NCBI GenBank assembly: GCA_014361295.1
Contig: JACIVX010000001.1
Location: forward strand, 1,272,293-1,336,292
Origin: Methanomassiliicoccales archaeon
GTDB taxonomy: Archaea > Thermoplasmatota > Thermoplasmata > Methanomassiliicoccales > JACIVX01
Length of the DNA: 64,000 nt
Direction of reading: 5' to 3'
The notes beneath the pieces were generated by a model that did no database searches, was not told the DNA's origin, and saw nothing but the letters and a program-made list of their open reading frames with translations. A program made the position numbers and the translations under genes. Position 1 is the first letter of the stretch. Each line of letters opens with the position of its first letter. Positions 46,816 to 57,255 of the stretch are shown here, one piece after another.

Positions 46816-47517
46816 ATGTTCAAGAATTCGATACAGGGGCTCGAAAAGGTCTTTCGGACAGATATCGAGTCGCCGAAGGTCGTACTCGTCACAGGACCGC
46901 CGGGCTCTCTTAAGACGAGTTTCACATATTCCCTGATTTCCACATATCTCGAAAAGACAGGCGAATATGGATTGTATGTAACGCTTGAGGAATCGGCGGA
47001 AAGTCACGTTAAGAATATGAGAAGTCTGGGAATTAAGATAGCGTCAAATCTTGAGATATCCGACTTTACAGACCTCAGAGAACTCGATGAAATCATTGAA
47101 TCCGAAGCGCCGACAGATTATCTTCACTTTGTTGAGCAAGTCATCGGATACTTCAAGAAAAAACATCAGGACAAGTTCACGGTCTTCGCCCTCGATTCGC
47201 TAGGTGCTCTCTACTCGCTTATGGATGATATGAGAGGAATGCGAAAGAAGATGTTCTATTTCTTCAAGACGCTGCGCGATTTTAATCTCATCTCTTTCAT
47301 CATTATGGAACGTTCCCAAGGAGGATCGGTCGATTTCGTTGGCAACGAGGTTTTCCTTGCGGATGGAATCATTGAGTTAGGTCTCGATCGGACACGCGGC
47401 AAACTTGTCCGATTTATCCGAGTTGAGAAAATGAGGGCTTGTGAGCACAGTATGGAAAAGCATACGATTGAGATTGGAAGCAACGGTCTCATGGTTCTTG
47501 GCCCTACATTGGCGTAG
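46816..47517 (+). CDS. KaiC-like RecA-fold ATPase
   Basis: The 233-residue protein has Walker A GPPGSLKTSFTYSL (residues ~25-38) and the KaiC-like YVTLEESAESHVKNM, followed by Walker B VFALDSLGAL and the strand MERSQGGSVDF. It has one RecA domain. Such proteins are frequent in archaea and serve in signalling or as partners of DUF835 proteins and transcription regulators; few have a proven function. It precedes a coiled-coil/zinc-ribbon gene, 86 bp away, and may form a functional set with it. Confidence 0.85.
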   Translation: MFKNSIQGLEKVFRTDIESPKVVLVTGPPGSLKTSFTYSLISTYLEKTGEYGLYVTLEESAESHVKNMRSLGIKIASNLEISDFTDLRELDEIIESEAPTDYLHFVEQVIGYFKKKHQDKFTVFALDSLGALYSLMDDMRGMRKKMFYFFKTLRDFNLISFIIMERSQGGSVDFVGNEVFLADGIIELGLDRTRGKLVRFIRVEKMRACEHSMEKHTIEIGSNGLMVLGPTLA

Positions 47518-47603
47518 CACAATTAATTAATCGCAGATGGAATGATATTAAATCCCTGAGAGGGAGTTAATGAATGAAAGTAGCGATGTGAGGAGGAAGG
47601 TGA

Positions 47604-48833
47604 GTGTCATCGGAGGACAGTATCCCAATTTGGCAGGTCATTGAGGAATTCAAGGAGAAAATCAAGGCGCAGGAAGTCGAAATTAGAAGACGAAAGGAAG
47701 AGCTTGATAGAAAAGACGCGGAGTTGAGGGAGCGGAGGCAGCAGCTTGACGAATATGCACGAAAACTCGATGAAAAAGAAAAGGAGTTACTGAAAAGGGA
47801 ATCAGAATTAGTACCGCGTGAAGAGGCGGTCAAGAAGACGGAAGCGGAATTACTCGAATTAGAAAGGGAACTCAAGCTTCGTGAAGAGGAGAACCACTCG
47901 ATGCGTATTATCCTTGAAAAGCGCCAGAAAGAAATCACCGAACAAGAAAGTGAAATTCTTGAACTCGGCGAACAGGTAAAGGGATACGAGGAAAAGATCA
48001 GGCAGGCCGCTGGTAGAATTCTAGAACTCGAAGAGAGATTGCTCATGGAGGAAAGGGATCTGAAAAAGATTCTCGAAGAAATTTCTGCGAAGAGAGAGGA
48101 GATCCTTGCGAAGGTAAAGATTTTCGAGGAGCAACAGACACTTCTTGCCGAAAGCAAGGCAATCTTGGTGAATGAACAGAAGAGATTGGTTGAATGGGAA
48201 AAGATTCTTAACGATAGAGAGGCGGCGCTCAGCGAGCGCGAAAAGATCCTTGCGAGGAGAGAAGCTCTGATTTCTGAAGCGGAAGAAACTGAGGAAGTTA
48301 AGGTATCGCCGATAACTGAGCCTTCGGTAGCGCCATCGATCTCCGGAACTGGAGCTCCCGAAGTTTCGGCTGTACAGGCGGAATCAGAAATTGGATCTGA
48401 AAGATTCTCGCAAGGTGAGGCTATAAGTCAACCTTCTCATGCAGAGGCGGGCTCTGTGTCAGCGACTCAGGAAACTCTAGCTATGTCTGAGGTAGGTGTG
48501 GGCGGAACCGAAGCGAGAATGGAAGAAAAGATCGAGGAGAAGGCGAGTGAGCGGCCGATGGAGAAATTCTGCCCGAACTGTCGGACGATTGTCGATGCAG
48601 ATGCGGAGAGATGTTACGCCTGTGGAGCGATTCTCAAGGAAGAGAAGAAGGAAGAGCCAAAGCAAAAAGAGGAAATTCAGGCAGAAAGGAAGCCTGAAGA
48701 GAAGGTCGAAGAAAAGCCAGCTGGAGAAGAAATACAAGAAAAGACTGAAGAAAAAACTCAAGCCGCGGAAGAGAAGAAGGAGCCTAGTGTCAAGCGCTCG
48801 ATTTCGATCAGAAAGATTATAAGGAAGAAATAA
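47604..48833 (+). CDS. Long coiled-coil protein with C-terminal zinc ribbon
   Basis: The 409-residue protein starts with GTG 47604 after AGGAGGAAGG. Residues ~10-225 are an almost unbroken heptad-rich coiled coil (Glu/Lys/Leu). A low-complexity Ser/Ala/Glu linker (~235-310) follows, then one zinc ribbon, CPNCRTIVDADAERCYACG. A Glu/Lys-rich tail ends KRSISIRKIIRKK. The same tail style (RRIVRR) is found in the surface protein at 49232. A structural or scaffold role is suggested; no enzyme domain is seen. Confidence 0.7.
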   Translation: MSSEDSIPIWQVIEEFKEKIKAQEVEIRRRKEELDRKDAELRERRQQLDEYARKLDEKEKELLKRESELVPREEAVKKTEAELLELERELKLREEENHSMRIILEKRQKEITEQESEILELGEQVKGYEEKIRQAAGRILELEERLLMEERDLKKILEEISAKREEILAKVKIFEEQQTLLAESKAILVNEQKRLVEWEKILNDREAALSEREKILARREALISEAEETEEVKVSPITEPSVAPSISGTGAPEVSAVQAESEIGSERFSQGEAISQPSHAEAGSVSATQETLAMSEVGVGGTEARMEEKIEEKASERPMEKFCPNCRTIVDADAERCYACGAILKEEKKEEPKQKEEIQAERKPEEKVEEKPAGEEIQEKTEEKTQAAEEKKEPSVKRSISIRKIIRKK

Positions 48834-49231
48834 ACCAATTTCTGAGAGTCAGAGTCTTCATCACCCTTTCTCTTCAATATTTTATTCCGTCCAAAAGTAC
48901 CTTAAAGGATATCTCGTTGGGTTAGCAGTCTCGCAATCTTGCAAATATCAAGACGCAAGTAGAATGGACATATCTATCTGGTATGCAAAATTAATCAATA
49001 GACGCCAAATTCTGGATGTCAAATCAGTTTGTGGCTACCAGCCACCAGAGTTCTTATGAGCTCACATCGGATCCGAACACAATTATCGATTCATGAAACG
49101 AAGCACATCTCGATTTAAAGATGGTTACTCATCAGATCTTTTCCTTATTATCATGATGAATTACCTGAATGGATATGTATTTATAATGTTTAATAGCTAC
49201 TTCAACTGGCGGAAATGTATTTGGTGGGATA
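48834..49231. promoter_or_regulatory. Intergenic region with promoter of the giant surface protein
   Basis: About 400 bp, no gene. TATTTATAATGTTTA at about 49178-49192 is a strong TATA-like element 40 bp before the ATG of the next gene, with GGTGGG as ribosome binding site immediately upstream. Confidence 0.5.
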
Positions 49232-52200
49232 ATGTTACGGCGAGATCTTGTGAGCAAATCAGTTAGTATCCTGACTGTGTGGAGCTTGATTTTTTCCTCT
49301 CTGGCCGGATTCTTTGTCTTTACGATCCCCGAAAAAGGAGAAGCCGCTTCCCCATCGAACGATATGATTGTTGGTGCGGATTATTCAATACGTTACTGGA
49401 ACATCACGGATACGCTCTATCACATGCGGGGTAATCTCATTATACGATCTGGTGGAATTGTCAATGTCGTAAACGGGGGCCTCGTTTTCGATCAGGACAC
49501 AGGTCCTGATGGGATTGCGGGAACTGATGACGATCATGTTTATACCTTAATTGTTGAGGACGGCGGGAAGCTCATCCTCAACAATTCGATCCTCACGACC
49601 AATCTTAATCAAATTAATGATTATCCGAGCCTCGGTGTCATCGTTAGGAATGGCGGCGTGCTCGAAGCGATCAATTCCGTCCTGAAGTTCCCGGGGCACA
49701 TGGTTGTTGACGATTCAACACTTATTATGCGAAATTCGACGATGAAAGGACATTCCTCGGCCGACATCGCAAAGTATTGCAATCAGACGCAATTCCCAGC
49801 TGACTTTTTCGACGACTTTGCAGTGCTAGCCTTTATCTCATCAAATATTTATCTTTATGATTCGAGCATCACTGGTTTACTCGAAAGAAACTCGACTTCC
49901 CCTGCGTATGATCACAGCTACAGTTTCGCCACTGACGACGGATCGAAGGTAACTGTCATTTATAATCTCACACGGAATGTTCTTGCACTTGGTGATGATA
50001 ACACGGCAGCTGGTGAAGAATTTTCTAACTTGACGATCGACGATAGAAAGCTTTTCGCCGTTGACCCACATGAGAAACTCGCGATCGAGGGCATCGATAT
50101 TGCGGGATTAGTTTTTGAAAAAGGAGAGGGCGTTAGGGTTACACTATACGCCAAGTACAAGACCGATGCAGGATACACCGGGACAAATGCTTTGAACTGG
50201 TCCTTCCGAAACGGTGGTGTATCGTCGTCAACGATCGTACCTAGCGACACGGCAGCTCCTTATGACCCTTCGATCAACAATGAAGTCACTGCCGCCTCAA
50301 TACTTCCCGATATGTCTTCCGCCGACCTCAGCAAGTTGAACATCACTTTCGAAAACAATGATCCCAATGGCAAAAAAGTGTACTTTAACAGGATCTGGGT
50401 CACGGTCGAAATGTCTCTTAGCACGTACAGGAACATCACTTTAGCTGGATCGACTCAACTGACCGCTGTCAATTCGTATCTCGGCGTAGATTTTTCGAGC
50501 GAAGCTTCTGAGCATAACCAGCTAGTTGTTCTTGATGGCGCTAGGGCGTATCTGTATGGGGTTTACGTCGATACTCTGCAGGGGATCGCCAGATTGCCTG
50601 ATCGCTCAATGGCCTACGTCCCAACCGACAGGGTAGTGATTGCGCTGCCTCTTGCAAAGGGCGTATATGATAATACTGGAGAACAGCTCGCGAACCTTAC
50701 AGCAGACGATAATTCGTATTATTCTGTCGGTGACAATAAAACGATGCATATTTTGGGATTCAACACGAGCGACTTAACTGGAGATATTATAAGTGCTACT
50801 CTGAAAGTGATTTACTCTACTGAGCCTGGTTATGCTTCGAGCAGTTATATTTCGTGGAATGTGACAGGAGAGAGTGAAAGAAACTCTTCAATTCTGATTG
50901 AAAACACGGTAACTGAACAAATCGAAACTTACGACATATTTTCAGCGGGTGTTGACTCCCTTCAGAAGATATCAAATCTCAATATAATGTTTAATAATGA
51001 AGGAGGCGGTTTGGTTTATTTTGACAGAGTCTGGCTCGAGATCACACTGAGGCCAAACATATACATCTATAAATGGTTAAATCTCACATTACTAGATTCT
51101 CAATCTCTACCAGTCGCCAATGCCATCGTAAACGTAACTGTATCAGGGTCGGGCATTCCAGCATATTATGTCTCTCCTGACGGTGTCGATACAATTCCGC
51201 CGAGTGTAGTTCTTGAGTATCTCGGAAAGGATGCAACAAGTTTCAAGCAGACAGGACAATTTGGAGAAGTTAAGATACCGCTGCTGTGGGAGGTTATCAA
51301 CGAAACAACATTGCCGAATGCGCAACAGATCGTCGGCGGATACTCTGTAAATATAACATATAGAAACACGACGGGGAGCATGTTCTACGGGTCGTGCGGT
51401 GTCGACTTTCCAGCATATCCAGCAATCGGTGAAAACGATCAGATGACTTCGAAGACGGTTGTGTTGTCCAATTTGATTATCGATAAGCCAGATCTTACAG
51501 TCGTGTCTCTTACATATACGCCAATTACGATTTATGAAAACGATGTAGTAATCTTCACGGCTCGCATCTCAAATGTTGGTATTACAGCAGTTTCTAATGT
51601 CAGAATAGATTTCTCGGATTTCTACGGCGGCTCATCCATCGCGATCGGTAACCGTACGATATCGTATATTTCTGCGGGATCTTATGCGGATGTGACAATC
51701 AATTGGAATGGCACATCACCTGGGACGCATACGATTAGCGTCGAAGTGGATAAATTCATGGTCATTCCCGAATTCGATGAAACGAACAATCATTTTTCAA
51801 CGCAAGTAACAGTTCTATCTCTTTTGCCCGATTTGTCAGTTACATCAGCTGATATCACCATTGGACCCGAACCGATTTATACTGGCAAGCTCACCTTTGT
51901 GAATGTCACCATTCATAATAATTTAGGACGGGCAAACGCAATAAATGGGAGCGTAGAGTTTTATTCGGGTAATCCTCTGAGTGGTGGCAAATTATTGGGC
52001 ACTCGGTACATCAATGTTCCAGCAGGTGGATCAAACGGAACAAGTTTTAGTTGGATACCGTCTCAGATCGGCAATTATCCAATTTATGTGTACATCAATA
52101 GGCTGAGATCTATCGTGGAGTACTCCTATGCTAACAATTTAGCATTTAAGAATATCAGTGTTCAATTATCCACGGGGGAAGGTGATCTTGTCGTCGATGA

Positions 52201-55200
52201 TAACAATACCTTCATTTTCCTCCCTGGGTCTTTCTCGTTCGGCGGCAATATAGTTGTAAAGGATAACGGTACTCTGATTCTCGACCAATCGACATTAACG
52301 ATCAATCAAAGAGCGGCTGATGAATTCCTCATTGTTATTGAGGACAACGGTGTCCTCAACCTCAATTCTGGGATACTAGCTTCGAACTTTAACCTAAAAA
52401 TTTATCTTTTTGACCGAGCTACGATCACTGCAAATAACTCCATCATTGGGCCCACAATCACTATCATGGCGGATGGGAATTCGACAATATCGATTAAAGC
52501 GTCAGTGATCCACTGCGACGTGATTACGCCCTCCGCCTCACACGCTACCATTATTGCCTTCAATACGACCTTCACTAAGACTTGGTCCTCCTTCGGTGGA
52601 AGTGCGAAAGCGTATCTCACAAGTATTTCAATACCTTCAATATCGCCTGTGGGTGCAGCAGAGGCATGGCACTACAGATGGCTCACGGTAACAGTACTTG
52701 ACGGAGTTGGGGCGCCTTTGTCTGGGGCGTATGTGAATGTCGTAAACTACATAAATGGTACGGTGTACGGAAGTGCTATAACCGACGCGTCTGGTACGGC
52801 AATCATTCGCGCTCTCTGTGATAGAATCAATTCAACATCGATCCGCTACGTTGGTCTTTATCGTGTTAATGTTACCTACTGGTACGGCGGGCTGCCTTAT
52901 GAGACAGAAGGTCCAGTGGGGGTTTCCTTAACACCGTATTCCACACCTCTGGCTCGCAATGATAAGTCAGTCGTCATTTCGATACCAAGTGCGTTACCCG
53001 ATCTCGATCCACTATTCTGGGTTTCGGATACATCACCTGCACGCGGACAGAAAGTCGTGTTGGTTGCGACTATCACGAATAGAGGCGTCGTGCCAGCAAA
53101 AAATGTCGTAATCAGATTTTATGACAATATATCAGTGATTAAGGATTCGGTAATCACAGTCATCAATCCAGGCGAAACGATAAGTGTCAACGCAACATGG
53201 ATTGCCAGTCTTCCGCTCGGAGAACATAATCTTTCCGTCGTTGTTGATCCAGATAATCTATTACCTGAATTGAACGAAGACAATAATGTCAATTACACCA
53301 TAGTAATTGTTCGCGGCATTGCTCAGTTGTACGTGTCTTCGGGAGATCTAGCTTTATCACCCTCTTCTCCCGTAACTAACAGCACATCGACTATCACAGT
53401 GGTCGTTCACAACAGTGGTGATGTTGAGGCAGAAGAAGTCAATGTGACCTTCTATGCGACAAAGACTGGTATCGGGTCCACGAAGATCGGATACAGTATC
53501 ATAACTCGCATCATGCCCGGTAGTTCAGAAATTGCAACGCTTTCTTGGATACCCAACAGACCGGGCTCTTGGACAGTAACTGCAATCATTGACGAGTCTG
53601 GAGAAATTGAAGAAAATACGAAAACAGATAATACAGTGTCGCTAAATGTCGTTGTGAAAAACTACGCGGATCTTACGCCAACATCTCTAGTTTTCACACC
53701 AGCCAGCCCCGTGAATGCTGGGACACACATTAGAATGGATCTCAGTATAATGAACATCGGAGAGACTAGCGCATCTGGAGTCGTTGTGCAGTTCTGGCTC
53801 GGATCCGTTGGCAGCGGCGTATTAATTGGTGAAACCGTGACTGGCACAATCGGCCCTGGACAAACGGTTGTTGTTTCCGGTGAGTGGGATGTTGAGATTG
53901 ATGCTGGATTGAACACACAGACGAGAACGATTACGGCGTTGGTGAACGCGGACGAGTCTATTCCTGAGATACGGTACGACAACAACATGGCAAGTCAGCA
54001 ATTAACCGTACGTGATACCCGCCCAGATCTGAACTTTGTGAGCAACCTAGAGGTGACACTTAAAGGAAGTCTTGTGAATAAGACTTACGTCGGGGAAACC
54101 GTGGTTCTGGGTGTAAGAATGCGCAATACTGGGTATGCAGCAGCACTTGGAGTGAATGTTGCCTTCTATGCCATCGACGAAGATTCCGTATCAACCTACC
54201 TCGGATCCTTAACGAAAGATTTCGCGATCGGCGCGACCGTTATCGCAAATCTCACATGGTCGGTTAATTTGACCGTTAGCACTTACTTGATTGTGGCGCA
54301 GATCGACCCTTCAGGATTGGTCGACGAGAGTAATCGTAATAACAACGAGGTCAATATTTCTCTAGAGATCGTTCAACCGAATCCTGTTATCTTGATCGAT
54401 CTCGGTAATGTTTACAAATACAAAGCAGGAGAGAACATCGTTATTGGCGGTCGAGTAACAAACGAAATCACAGGGAATGCCCTATCCGGCATCACAGTGG
54501 CCTTGTCGCTTGTTGACGCTAATAACATCGCTGTTAGCGGTCCTTACACGGTAAAGACGAGTTCAGATGGTTACTTCGATGCAGTTCTTTATGTGCCGCT
54601 CGGCGTTGTTGGTAACTGCAGGGTCAAGGTAACGACGATCATCTCAGGAGAGCAGACGAGCAATTATGAAGACGTCACGATTGAAAAGGGCCTCACTGAA
54701 ACAGGCATTGAATGGTGGGTGTACGCGCTGATTATTGCGATCGTTGTTGCAATCATCATCGCCTTCTCGATTTATCTTTATAAATATGGACTCGGGAAGA
54801 TGGTTGAGTGCGGTGAGTGCGGAGCATTAATCCCAGAATCATCACGTCGTTGCCCGAAGTGCGGTGTCGAGTTTGAACCTGGGACGGTCAAATGCAGCGA
54901 ATGCGGAGCATGGATACCAGCAAATTCGGCTGAATGTCCTGAGTGCGGCGCAAAGTTCGTCACGGAGCCTATTCCCGAGGAAGAGGACGAATACATCAAG
55001 AAGATGCGGGAACAGTATGAAAAGTCAATTGAAATCTACAGAGAGCAGGCGAGAAGTGTACTCGGTAAGAAATATTCTGAAGAGAAGTTCAAACAATGGT
55101 GGAAGAAGCAGCCGACATATATCTCGTTCGAGAAGTGGCTCTCTCAGGAAGAGGAGCGCCGGAAGCTCGGAGCGCTCGCTTGTCCCGTTTGTGGCACCCT

Positions 55201-55453
55201 TAACGCTAGAGGTTCGACCGTTTGCCATAAGTGCGGTACAGTTTTTGAAGCGAAGAAAGAAGTGAAAGAGGAAGCGCCCGCGACTCCTGACGAAAAACCG
55301 AGAACACTCCGTCGGATTGTCAGGCGACCTGTCGAGAAGAAAGCAGTGCCCAAGGAGGGAGCAGAAAAACCAGAGGAAGCGAAACCAGAAGAATCAGCTG
55401 GCGAGCAGACACAATCACCTGAAGAAAAGGAAGAGCCGAAAGAATCTCAGTGA
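49232..55453 (+). CDS. 2073-residue surface protein with CARDB repeats and cytoplasmic zinc ribbons
   Basis: A signal peptide (SVSILTVWSLIFSSLAGFFV) leads into a long beta-rich ectodomain. About four or five units of about 110 residues have the pattern PDL...VSNVxxxF and end EIPE-DNN, typical of CARDB domains. Other parts resemble a beta-helix (I/V/N-rich) region near 55-170 and 970-1130. A membrane segment at about residues 1828-1852 (VYALIIAIVVAIIIAFSIYL) separates it from a cytoplasmic tail with zinc ribbons (CGECG, CPKCG, CSECG, CPECG, then CPVCG and CHKCG), a charged helix and an acidic end. The large ectodomain suggests a cell-wall or adhesion role. The tail suggests inward signalling or anchoring. 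Confidence 0.85.
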   Translation: MLRRDLVSKSVSILTVWSLIFSSLAGFFVFTIPEKGEAASPSNDMIVGADYSIRYWNITDTLYHMRGNLIIRSGGIVNVVNGGLVFDQDTGPDGIAGTDDDHVYTLIVEDGGKLILNNSILTTNLNQINDYPSLGVIVRNGGVLEAINSVLKFPGHMVVDDSTLIMRNSTMKGHSSADIAKYCNQTQFPADFFDDFAVLAFISSNIYLYDSSITGLLERNSTSPAYDHSYSFATDDGSKVTVIYNLTRNVLALGDDNTAAGEEFSNLTIDDRKLFAVDPHEKLAIEGIDIAGLVFEKGEGVRVTLYAKYKTDAGYTGTNALNWSFRNGGVSSSTIVPSDTAAPYDPSINNEVTAASILPDMSSADLSKLNITFENNDPNGKKVYFNRIWVTVEMSLSTYRNITLAGSTQLTAVNSYLGVDFSSEASEHNQLVVLDGARAYLYGVYVDTLQGIARLPDRSMAYVPTDRVVIALPLAKGVYDNTGEQLANLTADDNSYYSVGDNKTMHILGFNTSDLTGDIISATLKVIYSTEPGYASSSYISWNVTGESERNSSILIENTVTEQIETYDIFSAGVDSLQKISNLNIMFNNEGGGLVYFDRVWLEITLRPNIYIYKWLNLTLLDSQSLPVANAIVNVTVSGSGIPAYYVSPDGVDTIPPSVVLEYLGKDATSFKQTGQFGEVKIPLLWEVINETTLPNAQQIVGGYSVNITYRNTTGSMFYGSCGVDFPAYPAIGENDQMTSKTVVLSNLIIDKPDLTVVSLTYTPITIYENDVVIFTARISNVGITAVSNVRIDFSDFYGGSSIAIGNRTISYISAGSYADVTINWNGTSPGTHTISVEVDKFMVIPEFDETNNHFSTQVTVLSLLPDLSVTSADITIGPEPIYTGKLTFVNVTIHNNLGRANAINGSVEFYSGNPLSGGKLLGTRYINVPAGGSNGTSFSWIPSQIGNYPIYVYINRLRSIVEYSYANNLAFKNISVQLSTGEGDLVVDDNNTFIFLPGSFSFGGNIVVKDNGTLILDQSTLTINQRAADEFLIVIEDNGVLNLNSGILASNFNLKIYLFDRATITANNSIIGPTITIMADGNSTISIKASVIHCDVITPSASHATIIAFNTTFTKTWSSFGGSAKAYLTSISIPSISPVGAAEAWHYRWLTVTVLDGVGAPLSGAYVNVVNYINGTVYGSAITDASGTAIIRALCDRINSTSIRYVGLYRVNVTYWYGGLPYETEGPVGVSLTPYSTPLARNDKSVVISIPSALPDLDPLFWVSDTSPARGQKVVLVATITNRGVVPAKNVVIRFYDNISVIKDSVITVINPGETISVNATWIASLPLGEHNLSVVVDPDNLLPELNEDNNVNYTIVIVRGIAQLYVSSGDLALSPSSPVTNSTSTITVVVHNSGDVEAEEVNVTFYATKTGIGSTKIGYSIITRIMPGSSEIATLSWIPNRPGSWTVTAIIDESGEIEENTKTDNTVSLNVVVKNYADLTPTSLVFTPASPVNAGTHIRMDLSIMNIGETSASGVVVQFWLGSVGSGVLIGETVTGTIGPGQTVVVSGEWDVEIDAGLNTQTRTITALVNADESIPEIRYDNNMASQQLTVRDTRPDLNFVSNLEVTLKGSLVNKTYVGETVVLGVRMRNTGYAAALGVNVAFYAIDEDSVSTYLGSLTKDFAIGATVIANLTWSVNLTVSTYLIVAQIDPSGLVDESNRNNNEVNISLEIVQPNPVILIDLGNVYKYKAGENIVIGGRVTNEITGNALSGITVALSLVDANNIAVSGPYTVKTSSDGYFDAVLYVPLGVVGNCRVKVTTIISGEQTSNYEDVTIEKGLTETGIEWWVYALIIAIVVAIIIAFSIYLYKYGLGKMVECGECGALIPESSRRCPKCGVEFEPGTVKCSECGAWIPANSAECPECGAKFVTEPIPEEEDEYIKKMREQYEKSIEIYREQARSVLGKKYSEEKFKQWWKKQPTYISFEKWLSQEEERRKLGALACPVCGTLNARGSTVCHKCGTVFEAKKEVKEEAPATPDEKPRTLRRIVRRPVEKKAVPKEGAEKPEEAKPEESAGEQTQSPEEKEEPKESQ

Positions 55454-55541
55454 TCTAGGTTCTTTCCACTCTCTCTATTTTATTTTCGGCTGTTCATTTT
55501 CAGTAAACCATTCATTTCTATCTACAATGAATAAATTGATT

Positions 55542-57245
55542 TTATCCTTCTGCAAGTTTCTCTCTGACCTCTTTAATGACTCGTTCAGGATCTCTATAAT
55601 ACGCTGAGACGATTTTCGCGACGGTCTTATAGTTATCAACATTCGTCTTCTTCATGTATTCGAGAATGTCAACTCTCCGCTTGACCTCTCGTTCCATTTC
55701 ACGTGGAGACCAGTTTCGAATTGTTCGCACTTTTTCGAACACGTAAGAGTGACCGCTGAAACTGAAAGTATCATCGGCGGGGTTCCAACTGTGAACCGTG
55801 TTGGTGATGAGTTCGCCCGTTTCAGGATCCATACCGACGATCTCCGTGAGCGATTTAACACGCCTTGTCATTTTCGTACCGACTTTCACCTGTGCCTGGA
55901 GCAACACAATATCGAGTGCGGTCAGCAGCGCGCGCGGTAGATTGATCGGATCATTTTCCATCCTGTGAACCATCGCCTGGACGTCCTCAGCGTGGAAAGT
56001 TGAGTAAGCAGTCTTACCAGTTGCCATTGCCTGGAAAACCACATAAGCTTCCTTTCCTCTCACTTCGCCCACCATGAGATACTGCGGTCTCTGTCTCAGC
56101 GCCGCAGTCAGTAACTCAAACATGTCAATTGTCCCAGCTTTGTTGGTGCTTCCCTTCCCCCCGAATCCTTCTCTCGTAAGCGCGGGAATCCAGTTCTCAT
56201 GCGGCAAATTGAGTTCCCTTGTATCCTCGATGCTCACGATTTTCATCTGTGGAGGAATGAAGAGAAGGATCGCGTTCAGTGTTGTCGTTTTACCACTTGC
56301 AGTACCGCCGCAGACGAGCATTGAGCTACCATATTCTGTCGCAATCCAGAGATATGCCATCATGTCTGTGCTCATCGTCTTGAATTTGAGAAGATCGATG
56401 GGCGTGAACGGATTTTCCTTGAATCGTCTGATCGTAAATGACGAACCTCGTTTCGTCACATGTTTTCCCAGTGTAGCATTGAGTCTTGAACCGTCTGGAA
56501 TTGTCGCGTCAAGAATAGGATCGGCGACAGAAATATGCTTTCCACATTTCTGAGCGAGCCAGACAACGAACGAGTCAAGTTCCACCTCATTATCGAATCT
56601 GATATTCGACTTGATTGATCCATATTTCCTGTGGAAAATGTACAATGGAATGCCGACGCCATCGCACGAACAGTCTTCAACATTAGGGTCTGTCATTATG
56701 ACATCGATGACGCCGTATCCGATGAAGTCCCTTCTCAAATAATAATGGATCCTTTCGCGAGAAACTGGGTGAAGGGAGATTCCGAAATTCTTTAAGAGGG
56801 AATCTGTTGCAAGTCTCAAGATTTCTTCCTTCTCTTTAGCTGTCTCCACATCTGTAAGATTGAGTGTCAATATGAGCGAATTCTTGAGAACGTCAAGGAG
56901 ATTCTTCTCATCTTCAGAAAGACTTGGTTCGATGACTTCATAGAGATATTCACCAGCAGTGTTGTCATATTTTATTCTCACAAAAGAATATGGGTCGAGG
57001 ATTTTCGTTAATTCAACTTCGTCAACATTGATGTCCGTAATCTTCGGAATTTCAGTGATGACGTCAAGAGGTCCTTTTGAAACACTAACTGGAATTCGAA
57101 CCTTGAGAGGTCTGTCCTTAATCCTGAGAAGAAATGAAAGATATTTACTCGAAATTCGTCCAATTCGCTTTCTTTCTTTACCCTCCTCAATTTCTGTGGT
57201 CATCATCTCGGGCGGTAGCATCTCCACATCGGCCACATCAGTCAT
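55542..57245 (-). CDS. Type II/IV secretion ATPase (second copy)
   Basis: The 567-residue protein has Walker A GGTASGKTTTLNAIL (residues ~318-332), Asp box SIEDTREL, Walker B and the LMVGEVRGKEAYV motif, followed by FHAEDVQAM, typical of PilB/ArlI-type hexameric motors. The N-terminal domain includes CSCDGVGIP and DFIGYG. AGGAGGT precedes the ATG. It is the last gene of a five-gene run. It is similar to the first ATPase at 59204 but clearly not identical. Confidence 0.9.
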   Translation of the reverse strand: MTDVADVEMLPPEMMTTEIEEGKERKRIGRISSKYLSFLLRIKDRPLKVRIPVSVSKGPLDVITEIPKITDINVDEVELTKILDPYSFVRIKYDNTAGEYLYEVIEPSLSEDEKNLLDVLKNSLILTLNLTDVETAKEKEEILRLATDSLLKNFGISLHPVSRERIHYYLRRDFIGYGVIDVIMTDPNVEDCSCDGVGIPLYIFHRKYGSIKSNIRFDNEVELDSFVVWLAQKCGKHISVADPILDATIPDGSRLNATLGKHVTKRGSSFTIRRFKENPFTPIDLLKFKTMSTDMMAYLWIATEYGSSMLVCGGTASGKTTTLNAILLFIPPQMKIVSIEDTRELNLPHENWIPALTREGFGGKGSTNKAGTIDMFELLTAALRQRPQYLMVGEVRGKEAYVVFQAMATGKTAYSTFHAEDVQAMVHRMENDPINLPRALLTALDIVLLQAQVKVGTKMTRRVKSLTEIVGMDPETGELITNTVHSWNPADDTFSFSGHSYVFEKVRTIRNWSPREMEREVKRRVDILEYMKKTNVDNYKTVAKIVSAYYRDPERVIKEVREKLAEG

Positions 57246-57255
57246 TTTCTACCTC

